From Sphingomonas sp. AP4-R1 (lineage in GTDB: Bacteria > Pseudomonadota > Alphaproteobacteria > Sphingomonadales > Sphingomonadaceae): 64,000 bases of DNA. The stretch is from positions 2,928,001-2,992,000 of the forward strand of contig NZ_CP053346.1 of assembly GCF_013113735.1 (NCBI RefSeq), read 5' to 3'. Below the pieces are notes generated by a model. The model was given only the letters and a program-made list of their open reading frames with translations, had not been told where the DNA came from and did no database searches. Position numbers and translations under genes: made by a program. This document shows positions 45,211 to 53,855 of this stretch, in pieces (position 1 is the first letter of the stretch; every line of letters starts with the position of its first letter).

Positions 45211-45840
45211 TCAGTAAAACGCCCCGTAGATAACGTCGACGATCCGGCGCGTGCTGATCTGCACCAGCAGCAGATCCGGCCCGTAGCGCACCCAGCGATA
45301 GCCCGGCGGGGGCGCGCCGACGCCGAGCGGCGCATAATCGTCGAAATAATAAGCCGAGGAGAAGAACAGGCCGGGCAGGAGCAGCCCGATCGACCAGCGG
45401 CGATACCGATAGCCGGCGGGGTAGCGGAACGGACGGCCGTGTATCGGGCGGAAGCCGGGCGGGCGGCCAAGGCCGGGGCGATGGACCGGCGGGCGACCCG
45501 CGCCGGGGCGTCCGGGAACGGGATGGGGAAGAGGCGTCACGCCCGGACGGCCGGGGCGCGGCGGCTGGATTGCGGGACCGCCGGGGCGATCCGGGCGACC
45601 GACATGGCCGCCGGGCCTGCCGGGCTCGGGCCTTCCGGCGCCGGGTCCCGTCGGTGGGCGACCCGGTGACGGGCGCATGCCCTGACCGCTGCCGCCGGGC
45701 CTGCTGGAGCCTGCACCCTGCTGCGGCGGGCGTCCGCCACCGCCACCCGGCTGGGGCGGACGCGGCTGGCCGTTCTGGGCCATGGCGATATCGGGGAGGA
45801 TGACGAGCATGGCCGCCATCCAAAGGAGCGACTTCTTCAT
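45211..45840 (-). CDS. RcnB-family periplasmic protein with Pro/Gly-rich domain
   Basis: A 209-residue protein with signal peptide (ending PDIAMAQ). About 110 residues rich in Pro, Gly and Arg follow (GQPRPPQPGGGGGRPPQ and GRPGGHVGRPDRPG-like). The C-terminal RcnB domain shows YRWVRYGPDLLLVQISTRRIVDVIYG and the preceding GAPPPGYRWV. RcnB in E. coli is a periplasmic nickel/cobalt-homeostasis protein. Here the long disordered part suggests a cell-wall or envelope role instead. A terminator hairpin separates it from the upstream atp operon. Confidence 0.82.
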   Translation of the reverse strand: MKKSLLWMAAMLVILPDIAMAQNGQPRPPQPGGGGGRPPQQGAGSSRPGGSGQGMRPSPGRPPTGPGAGRPEPGRPGGHVGRPDRPGGPAIQPPRPGRPGVTPLPHPVPGRPGAGRPPVHRPGLGRPPGFRPIHGRPFRYPAGYRYRRWSIGLLLPGLFFSSAYYFDDYAPLGVGAPPPGYRWVRYGPDLLLVQISTRRIVDVIYGAFY

Positions 45841-45921
45841 CGGCGATCCCCTGTTCTGTCGTCACCGGGCTAGGCCGCCCGCAGCCGGATCGCAAGACGC
45901 GCGCAGGCGCCCAAACGAACA

Positions 45922-45951
45922 GCGCCCGCCTCTCGGGTGAGAGGCGGGCGC
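45922..45951 (-). terminator. Terminator hairpin of the F0 operon
   Basis: GCGCCCGCCTCTC pairs perfectly over 13 bp with GAGAGGCGGGCGC, loop GGGT. On the minus strand it follows atpF by about 35 bases and is followed by TGTTCGTTTGG, only a weak U-run. Confidence 0.75.
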
Positions 45952-45983
45952 CAGTCTCGTGTCAGCCCTCGATCGGGCTGAGA

Positions 45984-46550
45984 TCAGTTGGCGCGCTGGC
46001 CCAGACCCGCGATCGTGCGATCGACGAGACCCTTGTCGCTGCCCGCATCCAGCTTCTCGCCGATGATCTGCGCGGCGGCGGCGGCGGCGGCGTTGGCGGC
46101 CTTGGCGCGCAACTCGGCGATCGCGCCCCGCTCGGCGGCGGCGATCTTGTCCTCGGCCATCTTGCTGCGGCGTGCGATCAGCGTTTCCGCATCGCTCTTC
46201 GCCTTCTCGACGATCAGCGCCGCCTCGGCATGCGCGTGCTCGACGATCGAGGCGGCCTCGCCCGCGGCGGCGGCGGCCTTCTTCGCATATTCGGCCTTCA
46301 GCGCTTCCGCTTCGGCGCGCAGCTTGGAGGCCTCGTCCAACTGGGTGCGGATGCCCGCAATCTTCTTGTCCAGCGACGCGGCGATCGCGGTGGGGACCTT
46401 CTTCCACAGGATGATCGCGATCACGACGAGCATCGACAGCGCGACCCAGCCGCCCGGCGGCAGGCCCAGCGCGGTCATCTCGCCATGTTCGATCGTCTCG
46501 GGATTGGCGAGCGTGGTGGCGTTGAGTTCGGTGCCGGCGACTTCGGCCAT
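45984..46550 (-). CDS. atpF: ATP synthase F0 subunit b
   Basis: The 188-residue protein has one N-terminal membrane helix near 33-50 (GGWVALSMLVVIAIILWKK) and a long Ala/Glu/Lys-rich helix that dimerises as the peripheral stalk. The order after the c and b' genes identifies it as the classical b of a b/b' pair. Its start is 10 bases after the b' stop. No F1 genes lie in this operon, as in other alphaproteobacteria. Confidence 0.9.
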   Translation of the reverse strand: MAEVAGTELNATTLANPETIEHGEMTALGLPPGGWVALSMLVVIAIILWKKVPTAIAASLDKKIAGIRTQLDEASKLRAEAEALKAEYAKKAAAAAGEAASIVEHAHAEAALIVEKAKSDAETLIARRSKMAEDKIAAAERGAIAELRAKAANAAAAAAAQIIGEKLDAGSDKGLVDRTIAGLGQRAN

Positions 46551-46560
46551 TCTCTGATCC

Positions 46561-47052
46561 TTATGCCGCCAGCGCGGACTTGACCGCGCGAGCGGCCTCG
46601 GCGCGATCCACGTTCAGGCCGGACACGCGCGCCACGATCTCCTGCGCCGCCTCGGTGGCGACGGTTTCGATCCCGGCAGCGGCGTCGGCGAGCTGCGCGG
46701 CCAGAACCGCTTCGGCTTCGGCCGCCTTGGCCTGGACGGCCGCGTCGGCCGCCTTCACCTTGGCTTCGGCATCCAGCGTCGCCTTATGCTTGGCGGCGGC
46801 CGTTTCCGCCAAGGCGGCGGCACGGCTTTCGGCCAGCTTGGCGAGATAGGCTTCCTCGGCCGCATCGGCCTCGGCCCGCGCGGCTTCCGCCGCGGCGAGA
46901 TCGCCCTGGATGCGCGCGTCGCGATCCTCGATCGTCTTCTCGATCTTCGGCAGCATCCCCTTGCCGATCCCGAAATAGAGGAGCGCGAAAACGATCACGA
47001 GCCAGAAGAGCTGGGACGCGTAGATTTCGGCGATCTGATCTATCTGAGGCAT
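46561..47052 (-). CDS. atpG: ATP synthase F0 subunit b' (AtpG type)
   Basis: The 163-residue protein begins MPQIDQIAEIYASQLFWLVIVF, a membrane helix typical of b'. A long charged helix follows, including PKIEKTIEDRDARIQGDL. Together with subunit b it makes the hetero-dimeric peripheral stalk found in alphaproteobacteria and chloroplasts. It lies 67 bases after atpE. The symbol atpG follows alphaproteobacterial usage for b', not gamma. Confidence 0.9.
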   Translation of the reverse strand: MPQIDQIAEIYASQLFWLVIVFALLYFGIGKGMLPKIEKTIEDRDARIQGDLAAAEAARAEADAAEEAYLAKLAESRAAALAETAAAKHKATLDAEAKVKAADAAVQAKAAEAEAVLAAQLADAAAGIETVATEAAQEIVARVSGLNVDRAEAARAVKSALAA

Positions 47053-47119
47053 CGGCTGGAAACGGCCTTACGAAAGGTGGACGACAGGAGTTTCGCCGGG
47101 GGTGCCCCCGGCGAAGACC

Positions 47120-47350
47120 TTACTTGACGACGAACAGGATCAGGATCGCGATGACGAACGCGATCAGGCCCAGAAGCTCGGCGGCGGCGAAGCCGATGAA
47201 CAGGCGGCCCTGCTGGCCGTCAGCGGCGCCCGGATTGCGGAGCGCGCCCTCGAGGAACGAACCGAACACGTTGCCCACGCCCAGCGCGGCCATGCCGACG
47301 CCGATGGCTGCGAGACCGGCACCGATGACCTTGGCAGATGCGAGATCCAT
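47120..47350 (-). CDS. atpE: ATP synthase F0 subunit c
   Basis: The 76-residue hairpin protein has two membrane helices. The first is Gly/Ala-rich ([19 protein letters not shown]), the polar loop is RNPGA, and the ion-binding carboxylate is Glu58 in [13 protein letters not shown]. The Glu with no Gln/Ser Na+ pattern in helix 1 suggests a proton ring. The ring rotates against subunit a, encoded just upstream. Confidence 0.96.
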   Translation of the reverse strand: MDLASAKVIGAGLAAIGVGMAALGVGNVFGSFLEGALRNPGAADGQQGRLFIGFAAAELLGLIAFVIAILILFVVK

Positions 47351-47394
47351 TTGATATTCCCTTCTGTGAACTATGGTTCGTTAAATAACTGAAA

Positions 47395-48180
47395 TCAGTG
47401 AAGATTGATCGCGTCGTTGAGGTACAGCGACGTGAGCAGGGCAAAGACGTAGGCCTGGATCGCCGAAACCAGCAGCTCCAGCGCGGACACGCCGATGATC
47501 ATGATGAAGGAGAGGATGCTGACGCCGTAGCCGATGCCGCCGGCATTCAGGCCCTGCACCACGAAGCTCGCGAACACGTCTAGCAGGATGTGGCCCGCCG
47601 TCATCGCCACGAACAGTCGCAGGCCCAGGCTGAACGGACGCACCAGGAAGCTCGCCAGCTCGATCACGAAGATCAAGGGGATCATCACCTTGGGCGTGCC
47701 GTGCGGCACGAACAGCGAGAAGAAGTGGAAGCCGTGCTTGGCGAAGCCCACGACCAGCACGATCGCGAAGCTGAAGAAAGCGAGGATCGCGGTGAGCGTG
47801 ATGTGGCTCGTCACCGTGAACGGATGCACGCCCGGCACCACGCCCAGCGGGATCAGCCCGATCAGGTTGGCGAACAGGATGAACATGAAGAGCGAGAAGA
47901 CGTAGGGCGTGAATGCCCTACCCTTCGGCCCGATATTGGCGTCCATCATGTTCGTGACGAAGCTCGTCATGCCCTCGACGGCGGCCTGCCAGCGGCCGGG
48001 GACGAGCTGACGCTTCATCCCGCCCAGCATGAACAGCCACAGGCCGGCGAGCGTGATCACCATGAACAGGGCGCTGTTCGTGAACGCGATATTGTGGCCC
48101 GCAACGGACCAGTCGGCGCCGAACAGCGGCTCGACCTTGAACTGATGCATCGGATCGATGCCGGAGCCCTCAGCGGCCAC
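47395..48180 (-). CDS. atpB: ATP synthase F0 subunit a
   Basis: The 261-residue membrane protein has five or six helices. The essential Arg is in FLVRPFSLGLRLFVAMTAGH. HQFKVEPLF near the N-terminus and the terminal SLYLNDAINLH are typical of alphaproteobacterial subunit a. GTG at 48180 is preferred because AGGGG lies about 9 bases away; a TTG at 48189 would leave no space for a ribosome-binding site. It is followed by atpE after 44 bases. Confidence 0.94.
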   Translation of the reverse strand: MAAEGSGIDPMHQFKVEPLFGADWSVAGHNIAFTNSALFMVITLAGLWLFMLGGMKRQLVPGRWQAAVEGMTSFVTNMMDANIGPKGRAFTPYVFSLFMFILFANLIGLIPLGVVPGVHPFTVTSHITLTAILAFFSFAIVLVVGFAKHGFHFFSLFVPHGTPKVMIPLIFVIELASFLVRPFSLGLRLFVAMTAGHILLDVFASFVVQGLNAGGIGYGVSILSFIMIIGVSALELLVSAIQAYVFALLTSLYLNDAINLH

Positions 48181-48216
48181 TCTCTTCAACCCCTGTTATG
48201 GGCAACAGCGCCCGGA

Positions 48217-48540
48217 TCACTCCGCGCGCTGGCCCGAAATTCGCATGATATTCCGGAAGGCGACCGCGATCCCAAGGACCATCAGCACCAACAGGAGCCA
48301 GGGCGACGTGCCCAGCCAGCGATCGAACAGCCAGCCAATGAGCGCACCGCCTGCCGGACCCGCGATCAATTCCGTCAACACACGGCTGCCCTGGCTGTAG
48401 CCCTTGCCCGGCTTGCGATGTGCTGTGTCGGTCCTGATCTTCTCGGCATGAGCGGCCGCTTTGAGCCGCTGATCCAGCGACGAAAGCCGGATATCTCCTC
48501 CGATCGGATCCTGCCCGGTCCCGTCCTCCGCCACGGCCAT
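48217..48540 (-). CDS. atpI: ATP synthase protein I (AtpI)
   Basis: The 107-residue protein has two membrane helices (ELIAGPAGGALIGWLFDRWL and WLLLVLMVLGIAVAFRNI). It begins after a hydrophilic N-terminus with GGDIRLSSLDQRLKAA. AtpI helps assemble the c-ring and carries Mg2+. It is the first gene of the F0 operon. The ATG at 48540 follows GGAGGAGG directly; a longer form from 48579 is less likely. Confidence 0.88.
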   Translation of the reverse strand: MAVAEDGTGQDPIGGDIRLSSLDQRLKAAAHAEKIRTDTAHRKPGKGYSQGSRVLTELIAGPAGGALIGWLFDRWLGTSPWLLLVLMVLGIAVAFRNIMRISGQRAE

Positions 48541-48789
48541 CCTCCTCCATATCGTCCTGATCGGAAAAGCATGCCGCACCGGCGGGCGTTCCCGTCAGGC
48601 GCGCACCCTCTAGGAAAGGGGTTCTCCTGAGTCAACCAAGCGCTGACCTTGGGGGGACAATGTCCGCTTCGGCCTCTCCCAAATTCCCGGTTCACACCCA
48701 ACTTCAGCCCAACGGGAGAAGGGGCCGTACAGAAGGTCGATTGAGAGAGTCAGGTTGTAACCGGCCAAAGGCCCGCTAGCCTCCCGTCC

Positions 48790-49476
48790 ATGAGCGACAT
48801 CGATCCCGCGCATGATACGAGCGGCCACCGCGCCCGCCTCCGCAGCCGCCTGATCGAAGGCGGGCCGGACGCGCTGCTGGATCACGAGCTGGTCGAATAT
48901 CTGCTCACGTTCACCATTCGCCGCATCGACACCAAGCCGATCGCGCGGCGCCTGATCGACGAATTCGGCGGCGTCGGCCCGTTGCTGAGCGCGGATCCGG
49001 AATCGCTGGCGCACGCGAACGTCAGCGAAGCCGCGAGGGGCGCGATCCTGATCGCGCGGGCGGCGGCGCTCCGCTTGCTGAAGAGCGAGGTGAAGGACCG
49101 CCCGATCCTGGGCAGCTGGCAGGCGCTCACCGATTATCTCCACGCCGCCATGGCGCACCGCGCGACCGAATCCGCGCGCGTGCTGCATCTGGACGTGAAG
49201 AACGTGCTGATCCGCGACGAGCTGGTTTCGGAAGGCTCGGTGGACCAGGCGGCCATCTATGTGCGCGAGGTGGTGCGCCGGGCGATCGAGCTGCACGCTT
49301 CGGCGCTGATCCTCGTCCACAATCATCCGAGCGGCGATCCGTCACCCTCGAAACAGGATATCGCGCTGACCCGCGAAATCATCGCCGCCTGCCGCCCGCT
49401 GGGGATCGCCGTCCACGATCATGTGATCGTGGGCAGCAAGGGCCACGCCAGCCTGCGTTCGATGGGGCTGATGTAG
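48790..49476 (+). CDS. radC: RadC/JAB-domain protein
   Basis: The 228-residue protein has a helix-hairpin-helix-like N-terminus and the MPN+/JAMM metal site LVHNHPSGDPSPSKQDI (H-x-H ... D), preceded by Glu in the LDVKNVLIRDE region. RadC was named for DNA repair but its activity is not settled. It is a stand-alone plus-strand gene divergent from the atp operon (249-base gap), starting at 48790. Confidence 0.92.
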   Translation: MSDIDPAHDTSGHRARLRSRLIEGGPDALLDHELVEYLLTFTIRRIDTKPIARRLIDEFGGVGPLLSADPESLAHANVSEAARGAILIARAAALRLLKSEVKDRPILGSWQALTDYLHAAMAHRATESARVLHLDVKNVLIRDELVSEGSVDQAAIYVREVVRRAIELHASALILVHNHPSGDPSPSKQDIALTREIIAACRPLGIAVHDHVIVGSKGHASLRSMGLM

Positions 49477-49521
49477 ACAGTCCCCAAAAGCAGGGCGGGA
49501 CGGTCAGGCAGACACAATTCA

Positions 49522-49604
49522 GTTCGTCCTGAGCGAAGTCGAAGGACGGGCTTCAAACGTTCCCGCTTGGGGCACGTGCTTCGACTTCGCTCAGCACGAA
49601 CGGG
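49522..49604. repeat. Dispersed type A palindromic element
   Basis: GTTCGTCCTGAGCGAAGTCG ... and the near-perfect complement CTTCGACTTCGCTCAGCACG then AACGG. The arms here carry GCGAAGTCGAAG, the second common arm variant, also seen at the right end of the copy at 55882. It lies between radC and a convergent secreted-protein gene. Confidence 0.85.
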
Positions 49605-49639
49605 ATCGGGGAGGAAGCGCGTTTCCTCCCCTCCAACCC

Positions 49640-50047
49640 TTACTTTTTCACGGCGCCCGGTGCCGGCTTGGCTGCGGCGGCCGTCATTTCCTTGCCGATC
49701 TGCTGCATCATGGCGCGGCGCTGCTGCACGCGCTGCACGCAGGCGTTCATCGCCGGCGCCATCATCGGCGGGGTCAGCGTCTTGGCGATCGTCATCACCT
49801 GCGCCTTGAGCTGCGCGGGCGTAAGCCGGGCGTCGACGCGCCCGAAATAATATTGTGCGGATTCGATCGCGAAGCGCTTCTTGGGCTCATCCTTTTCGGT
49901 CGTCGCGAAGGCGTTGGCCACCATCATGCAGCGCACGTCGGAGGCGGCATCCTGCGCGAAAGCGGGCGCGGCGAGCGTCGCGGCGAAGGAAAGAGCCACC
50001 GGGAACAGGAAAAGAGAGCGCATGAAAGACAGGAAAAGAGAGCGCAT
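49640..50047 (-). CDS. Secreted hypothetical protein with duplicated signal-peptide start
   Basis: A 135-residue protein. The signal peptide contains a direct repeat of MRSLFL (MRSLFLSFMRSLFLFP) because a 24-base segment was duplicated. The mature part (about 100 residues) ends in an Ala/Lys tail and has two cysteines, in DVRCMMV and NACVQRV. ATG at 50047 has GAGG 9 bases upstream. The ATG at 50023 inside the second copy has no clear ribosome-binding site, and the ATG at 50062 would add five residues. I do not recognise the family. Confidence 0.7.
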   Translation of the reverse strand: MRSLFLSFMRSLFLFPVALSFAATLAAPAFAQDAASDVRCMMVANAFATTEKDEPKKRFAIESAQYYFGRVDARLTPAQLKAQVMTIAKTLTPPMMAPAMNACVQRVQQRRAMMQQIGKEMTAAAAKPAPGAVKK

Positions 50048-50052
50048 GAAAG
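50005..50052. repeat. 24-base tandem duplication over a start codon
   Basis: Two perfect copies of a 24-base unit, 50005-50028 and 50029-50052. The unit reads ACAGGAAAAGAGAGCGCATG followed by AAAG on the plus strand. The length keeps the frame, so the secreted protein carries eight extra residues and two in-frame start codons. Confidence 0.9.
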
Positions 50053-50273
50053 AAGGCCTCATGATCGAAGGACGCCGCCAACTGCCACAAAGGCGGCCTG
50101 AACGCGACCGCCATGACGGATTCGCGCTTTTTCAACGCACCGCCGCCTTCGCCGTTGCAGCGCGAAGGCCCCCGATTACACTCCGATAGGCAAGACAGGC
50201 TGACCCACCGCCTTATTCCCGCCCATCGCGAGGCGCCGACCGGCCCTCGCGCATCCTTTCAGGAGTCCGTGAC

Positions 50274-50765
50274 GTGAAGCGCATGACGATGTCGACCGGC
50301 CTCGCCCTGATTTCCGCCATCTTCGCCAGTGCACTCGCGGCCCCGGCCCTGGCCGCGCCCGCCCGATCGAGCGGCGATTTCGAGGAGGTCCACGCTTACT
50401 GGAGCAACGGCCAGCTCCCCGCGACCTTCCATCTCGCGATCACGATGACGGTCGATGGCGACACGGTCAGCTATCGCGGCGTCAACTCCACCGACAAGGA
50501 TCACCCCCATCTCGCCACCTGGTCCGGCGTGACAGACGGCAAGCGCACTGCCTTCGACGGCGGCTATTTCGATCATATGGCGCTGATGAAGACCGGCCCC
50601 GACGAATTCATGATCGAGAAGTATCGCAACGGCGATCTCGTGGTCGGCGAATTCTGGCGCTACGACGCGGCCGGTGATGAATGGGTCCGCCACGGCGTCG
50701 TCGCGCGCGCGGCCGCCGATGGCACGTCGAAATCATATATCGAGGTCTTCAAGCGCAAGAAGTGA
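50274..50765 (+). CDS. Secreted hypothetical protein, 163 aa
   Basis: The protein has a signal peptide (ALISAIFASALAAPALA) and a mature domain of about 130 residues with a beta-rich look (YWSNGQLPATFHLAITMTVDG, TYRGVNSTD, GEFWRYDAAGDEWVRHG). GTG at 50274 follows AGGAGTCC. I recognise no family and see no metal site. Genes on either side are unrelated secreted proteins. Confidence 0.68.
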   Translation: MKRMTMSTGLALISAIFASALAAPALAAPARSSGDFEEVHAYWSNGQLPATFHLAITMTVDGDTVSYRGVNSTDKDHPHLATWSGVTDGKRTAFDGGYFDHMALMKTGPDEFMIEKYRNGDLVVGEFWRYDAAGDEWVRHGVVARAAADGTSKSYIEVFKRKK

Positions 50766-50957
50766 GGCGCGACGCAGCCCCGCCGACGGCGATCGGCATG
50801 ACCCGGGCGCCCTGAACGCCTGCCCGGCTCCGCGGGCGACCACGACGGCGCGGAGGTGCCGCCGCCGCGCCACGTGTCCGGCATGCGTCTGGCGAGGCTT
50901 TTCCATTTCACCTTTGCAATCTTGTGGAAGAGCCGGCGGCTAGTAAGCGTGGCATCC

Positions 50958-51677
50958 ATGATTTTCGCCCGCCGCATCCTCCTCCTGCTCGCGCTTTCGG
51001 CGGCCCCCGCCTGGGCGGCGAAGGGGCCGAAGATTCCCGACGACGCGCCCTATTGCGCGCCGCCGGGGACGAAGCCCGTCTTCCTCTCTCCGATGGGGGA
51101 GCCGTTCCGGGGTGTCGCGGGGCAGGCCTATCCGGCGGTGATCTGGTTCGCGGGCGCGGACGGCGATCATGACGGGAGCGTCTCGCGCGGCGAGTTCGTC
51201 CGGGATGCCGAGCGCTTCTTCAAGACGATCGATCTGGATCGTGACGGCAGGATCACGCCCGAGGAGGTGATCGCCTACGAGCGCGATGTCGCCCCCGAAA
51301 TCGCGCTCTACAGCCGCTCGCGCGATTATGTGGAGGTGCCGTCGCGCGGGCGCGCGCAGCGCGGCTATGGCGGCGCGATCGGGGCGGGGCGCTATGCCTG
51401 GCTCAACGTGCCGGAGCCGGTCGTCTCGGCCGATAGCGATTTCAATCGCGTGATCGATGCGGACGAATTCCGGCAGGCGGCCTCGCGCCGCTTCGACGCG
51501 CTGGCCAAGGGGCAGGACAGGCTGACTCTTGCCGCGATGCCGCGCACGCCGATCCAGATCGCGATCGAGGGGCTCTGCCGGCCTCGCCCGACGCCCAAGA
51601 AACCCAAGAACGGGGACCATCGCGACGCCCCCGACGACCAGGATGACCATGCCCGCGGGGAGGGGCAGCCCAAATGA
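50958..51677 (+). CDS. Secreted EF-hand protein
   Basis: The 239-residue protein has a signal peptide (ARRILLLLALSAAPAWA). Three calcium-binding loops are visible: ADGDHDGSVSRGEF, DLDRDGRITPEE and DSDFNRVIDADEF. ATG at 50958 is chosen for the signal peptide. Its stop overlaps the response regulator start by four bases (ATGA), so it is translated with a two-component system. That suggests a periplasmic Ca2+ or metal reader feeding the kinase, by position only. Confidence 0.82.
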   Translation: MIFARRILLLLALSAAPAWAAKGPKIPDDAPYCAPPGTKPVFLSPMGEPFRGVAGQAYPAVIWFAGADGDHDGSVSRGEFVRDAERFFKTIDLDRDGRITPEEVIAYERDVAPEIALYSRSRDYVEVPSRGRAQRGYGGAIGAGRYAWLNVPEPVVSADSDFNRVIDADEFRQAASRRFDALAKGQDRLTLAAMPRTPIQIAIEGLCRPRPTPKKPKNGDHRDAPDDQDDHARGEGQPK

Positions 51678-52375
51678 ACGATCCGACCGCACGCCTTCTC
51701 GTCGTGGATGACGATGCCGAGCTTCGCACCCTGATCGCCGATTTCCTCGCGGCGAGTGGCTATGAGGTGACCGCCGCGGCCAACGCCGTCGAGATGGACG
51801 AGGCGCTGGCCAAGGAAACCTATGACCTGATCGTGCTGGATCTGATGATGCCCGGCGAGGATGGCCTGTCGGTGCTGCGGCGGATGCGGGGCGGCGGCGG
51901 CCCCGGCATCATCATGCTTTCCGCGATGGGCGAGGATACGGACCGGATCGTCGGGCTCGAGGTGGGCGCGGACGATTATCTGGCCAAGCCTTGCAATCCG
52001 CGCGAGCTGCTGGCGCGGGTGCGGGCGCTGCTGCGCAGGCGGGCCGAGCTGCCGGCCTCGGGCAGCGGCGCCAAGGTGCGGCGCTTCGGCGTATGGGCGC
52101 TGGATATCGTCCAGCGGCGCATCTCGCGCACCGGCATCGCGCCCGTGCAGTTGACCGACGCCGAATTCCGTACGCTCACCGCCTTTCTCGATCGGCCGCA
52201 GCGCGTGCTGACGCGCGATCAGCTGATCGAACATGCCAAGGGCCTGTCCAGCGACGTGTTCGATCGCGCGATCGACGTGACGATCAGCCGGCTGCGCAAG
52301 AAATTGGCGCCGGAGGATCCGATCCGCACCGTGCGGAACGAAGGCTATATGTTCATGCAGAAGGTCGAGGGATGA
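51674..52375 (+). CDS. OmpR-family response regulator
   Basis: The 233-residue protein has receiver motifs DDDAE near residue 13, phosphoacceptor Asp56 in YDLIVLDLMMPGEDG and Lys in ADDYLAKPCNPREL. The C-terminal winged helix reads VQLTDAEFRTLTAFLDRPQR and DRAIDVTISRLRKKL, like OmpR/PhoB. It overlaps the upstream EF-hand gene and the downstream kinase gene by four bases each, a tight three-gene unit. Confidence 0.94.
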   Translation: MNDPTARLLVVDDDAELRTLIADFLAASGYEVTAAANAVEMDEALAKETYDLIVLDLMMPGEDGLSVLRRMRGGGGPGIIMLSAMGEDTDRIVGLEVGADDYLAKPCNPRELLARVRALLRRRAELPASGSGAKVRRFGVWALDIVQRRISRTGIAPVQLTDAEFRTLTAFLDRPQRVLTRDQLIEHAKGLSSDVFDRAIDVTISRLRKKLAPEDPIRTVRNEGYMFMQKVEG

Positions 52376-53736
52376 TCCGTCGCCTGCGGGGGCTGCCGCT
52401 CTTCTGGCAGACCCTGATCCTGTTGTTCATGTCGGTCGCCGTCGCGCAGGCGGCGGGGGTGCTGGTGCTGATCATCTCGCCGCCGCCGCGCCCCGATTTC
52501 AACCGGATGGGCGATATCGTCGCGGCGCTGACAGGCAATGCCCCGGCGCGCGAGCGGCGCGACCATGACGATCGCGGCGATCGCGAGCGCGAATTGCATG
52601 TCCACCGCGAGGCGGCGGCGCCGAGCCCGCGCCCCGACATGGTGTCCGATCCCGCGCTCGTCCGCGCGCTGGCGGAGCGGCTGCATGTCAGCGATGCGAG
52701 CGTGCGGCTGTGGTATGAGCCGGATCGGCCGGCACGCGCGGCGCTGGGCGAGCGACGCGGTCGCCGGTCCGTCTTCATCAAGGATGGCGAGCCCTTGTTC
52801 TTCGCGCCGATCGTGGTCGGCGTGAAATCGGGCGACGGCTGGACGGTGGCCGAAACCAAGCTGCCGCCGCTGATCGCGCCGTGGCAGCGGCGGATGGCGT
52901 TGTGGTTCGCGTTGAGCTCGATCCTGCTGCTTCCGCTCGCCTGGGTGTTCGCGCGGGCCCTGACCCGGCCGATCTCCAGTCTGGCCGATGCCGCCAATCG
53001 GCTCGGCACCGATCCCACCGCGCCGCCCGTGGCGGAGGAGGAAGGGCCGGCCGAGCTGCGCGTGACGGCGCATGCGCTCAACCGGATGCAGAGCCGTATG
53101 GCGGATTATGTGGGCGAGCGGACCGCGATGATCGGCGCGATCGCGCACGATCTCCGCACGCCGCTCGCGCGCATCGCCTTCCGCATCGAGGGCGCGCCGG
53201 AGCCGACGCGTGAGAAGGTGCTGGCCGATGTCGAGCAGATGCGCGCGATGCTGGCCGCCACGATCGGGTTCGTCCGCAATCTGGATACGAGCGGTGCGCG
53301 CGTGCCGGTGGATCTTGCGGCGCTGGCGAGCGCGCTGACCGACCAGGAGGCCGATCTCGGCCGTCCGGTGAAGGCCGGTGAGACGGTGCGGGCCACCGTG
53401 CTGGGCGATCCGATCGCGCTGGAGCGGCTGTTCCAGAATCTGATCGACAACGGCATCGCCTATGGCGAGCGTGTCACCGTGTCGGTGCGGCCCGATCAGG
53501 GCATGGCGCTCGTCTCGGTCGCGGACGAGGGACCGGGCATGGAGGAGGGGCTGCTGCAGCGCGCCTTCCAGCCGTTCGTGCGCGGCGATCCCTCGCGCAA
53601 TCGCGATACGGGCGGGATCGGCCTGGGCCTCACGATCGCGCGCACGATCGCGGAAAATCATGGCGGCACGCTGGCGCTGGCCAATCGCAAAGGCGGCGGG
53701 CTGGAGGCGCTGCTGCGGCTGCCCCTGGTGGCTTGA
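52372..53736 (+). CDS. Sensor histidine kinase partner of the OmpR-type regulator
   Basis: The 454-residue protein has a first membrane helix at 10-38 and a second near 170-190, with a periplasmic loop of about 130 residues (rich in Arg/Asp/His at REELHVHREAAA-like positions). A HAMP domain follows (RALTRPISSLADAANRLG), then AIAHDLRTPLARI with His259, and HATPase_c (LIDNGIAYG, DEGPGM, GIGLGLTIARTI). It resembles EnvZ. A type A repeat follows its stop. Confidence 0.92.
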   Translation: MIRRLRGLPLFWQTLILLFMSVAVAQAAGVLVLIISPPPRPDFNRMGDIVAALTGNAPARERRDHDDRGDRERELHVHREAAAPSPRPDMVSDPALVRALAERLHVSDASVRLWYEPDRPARAALGERRGRRSVFIKDGEPLFFAPIVVGVKSGDGWTVAETKLPPLIAPWQRRMALWFALSSILLLPLAWVFARALTRPISSLADAANRLGTDPTAPPVAEEEGPAELRVTAHALNRMQSRMADYVGERTAMIGAIAHDLRTPLARIAFRIEGAPEPTREKVLADVEQMRAMLAATIGFVRNLDTSGARVPVDLAALASALTDQEADLGRPVKAGETVRATVLGDPIALERLFQNLIDNGIAYGERVTVSVRPDQGMALVSVADEGPGMEEGLLQRAFQPFVRGDPSRNRDTGGIGLGLTIARTIAENHGGTLALANRKGGGLEALLRLPLVA

Positions 53737-53750
53737 GGCCGGGAACCTGT

Positions 53751-53843
53751 TCCGTTCGCATTGAGCGTGTCGAAGTGCCGTTCTTTCTTGATGCTGTCGA
53801 TAACCAAGAAGGACGGTGCTTCGACAGGCTCGGCACAACCGGG
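53751..53843. repeat. Dispersed type A palindromic element
   Basis: TCCGTTCGCATTGAGCGTGTCG ... TGCTTCGACAGGCTCGGCAC then AACCGGG. A diverged copy with the inner stem TTCTTTCTTGATG / AACCAAGAAGG. It lies between the convergent kinase and Pr6Pr genes and could serve both ends as a terminator-like structure. Confidence 0.8.
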
Positions 53844-53855
53844 CTTCAGGAGTGG

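Noticed and set aside
50113..50277. 54-codon plus-strand frame starting MTDSRFFNAPPP, reminiscent of an LpxD N-terminus
   Set aside because: The resemblance is limited to the first few residues, there is no ribosome-binding site of note, and the rest is unlike LpxD; likely chance.
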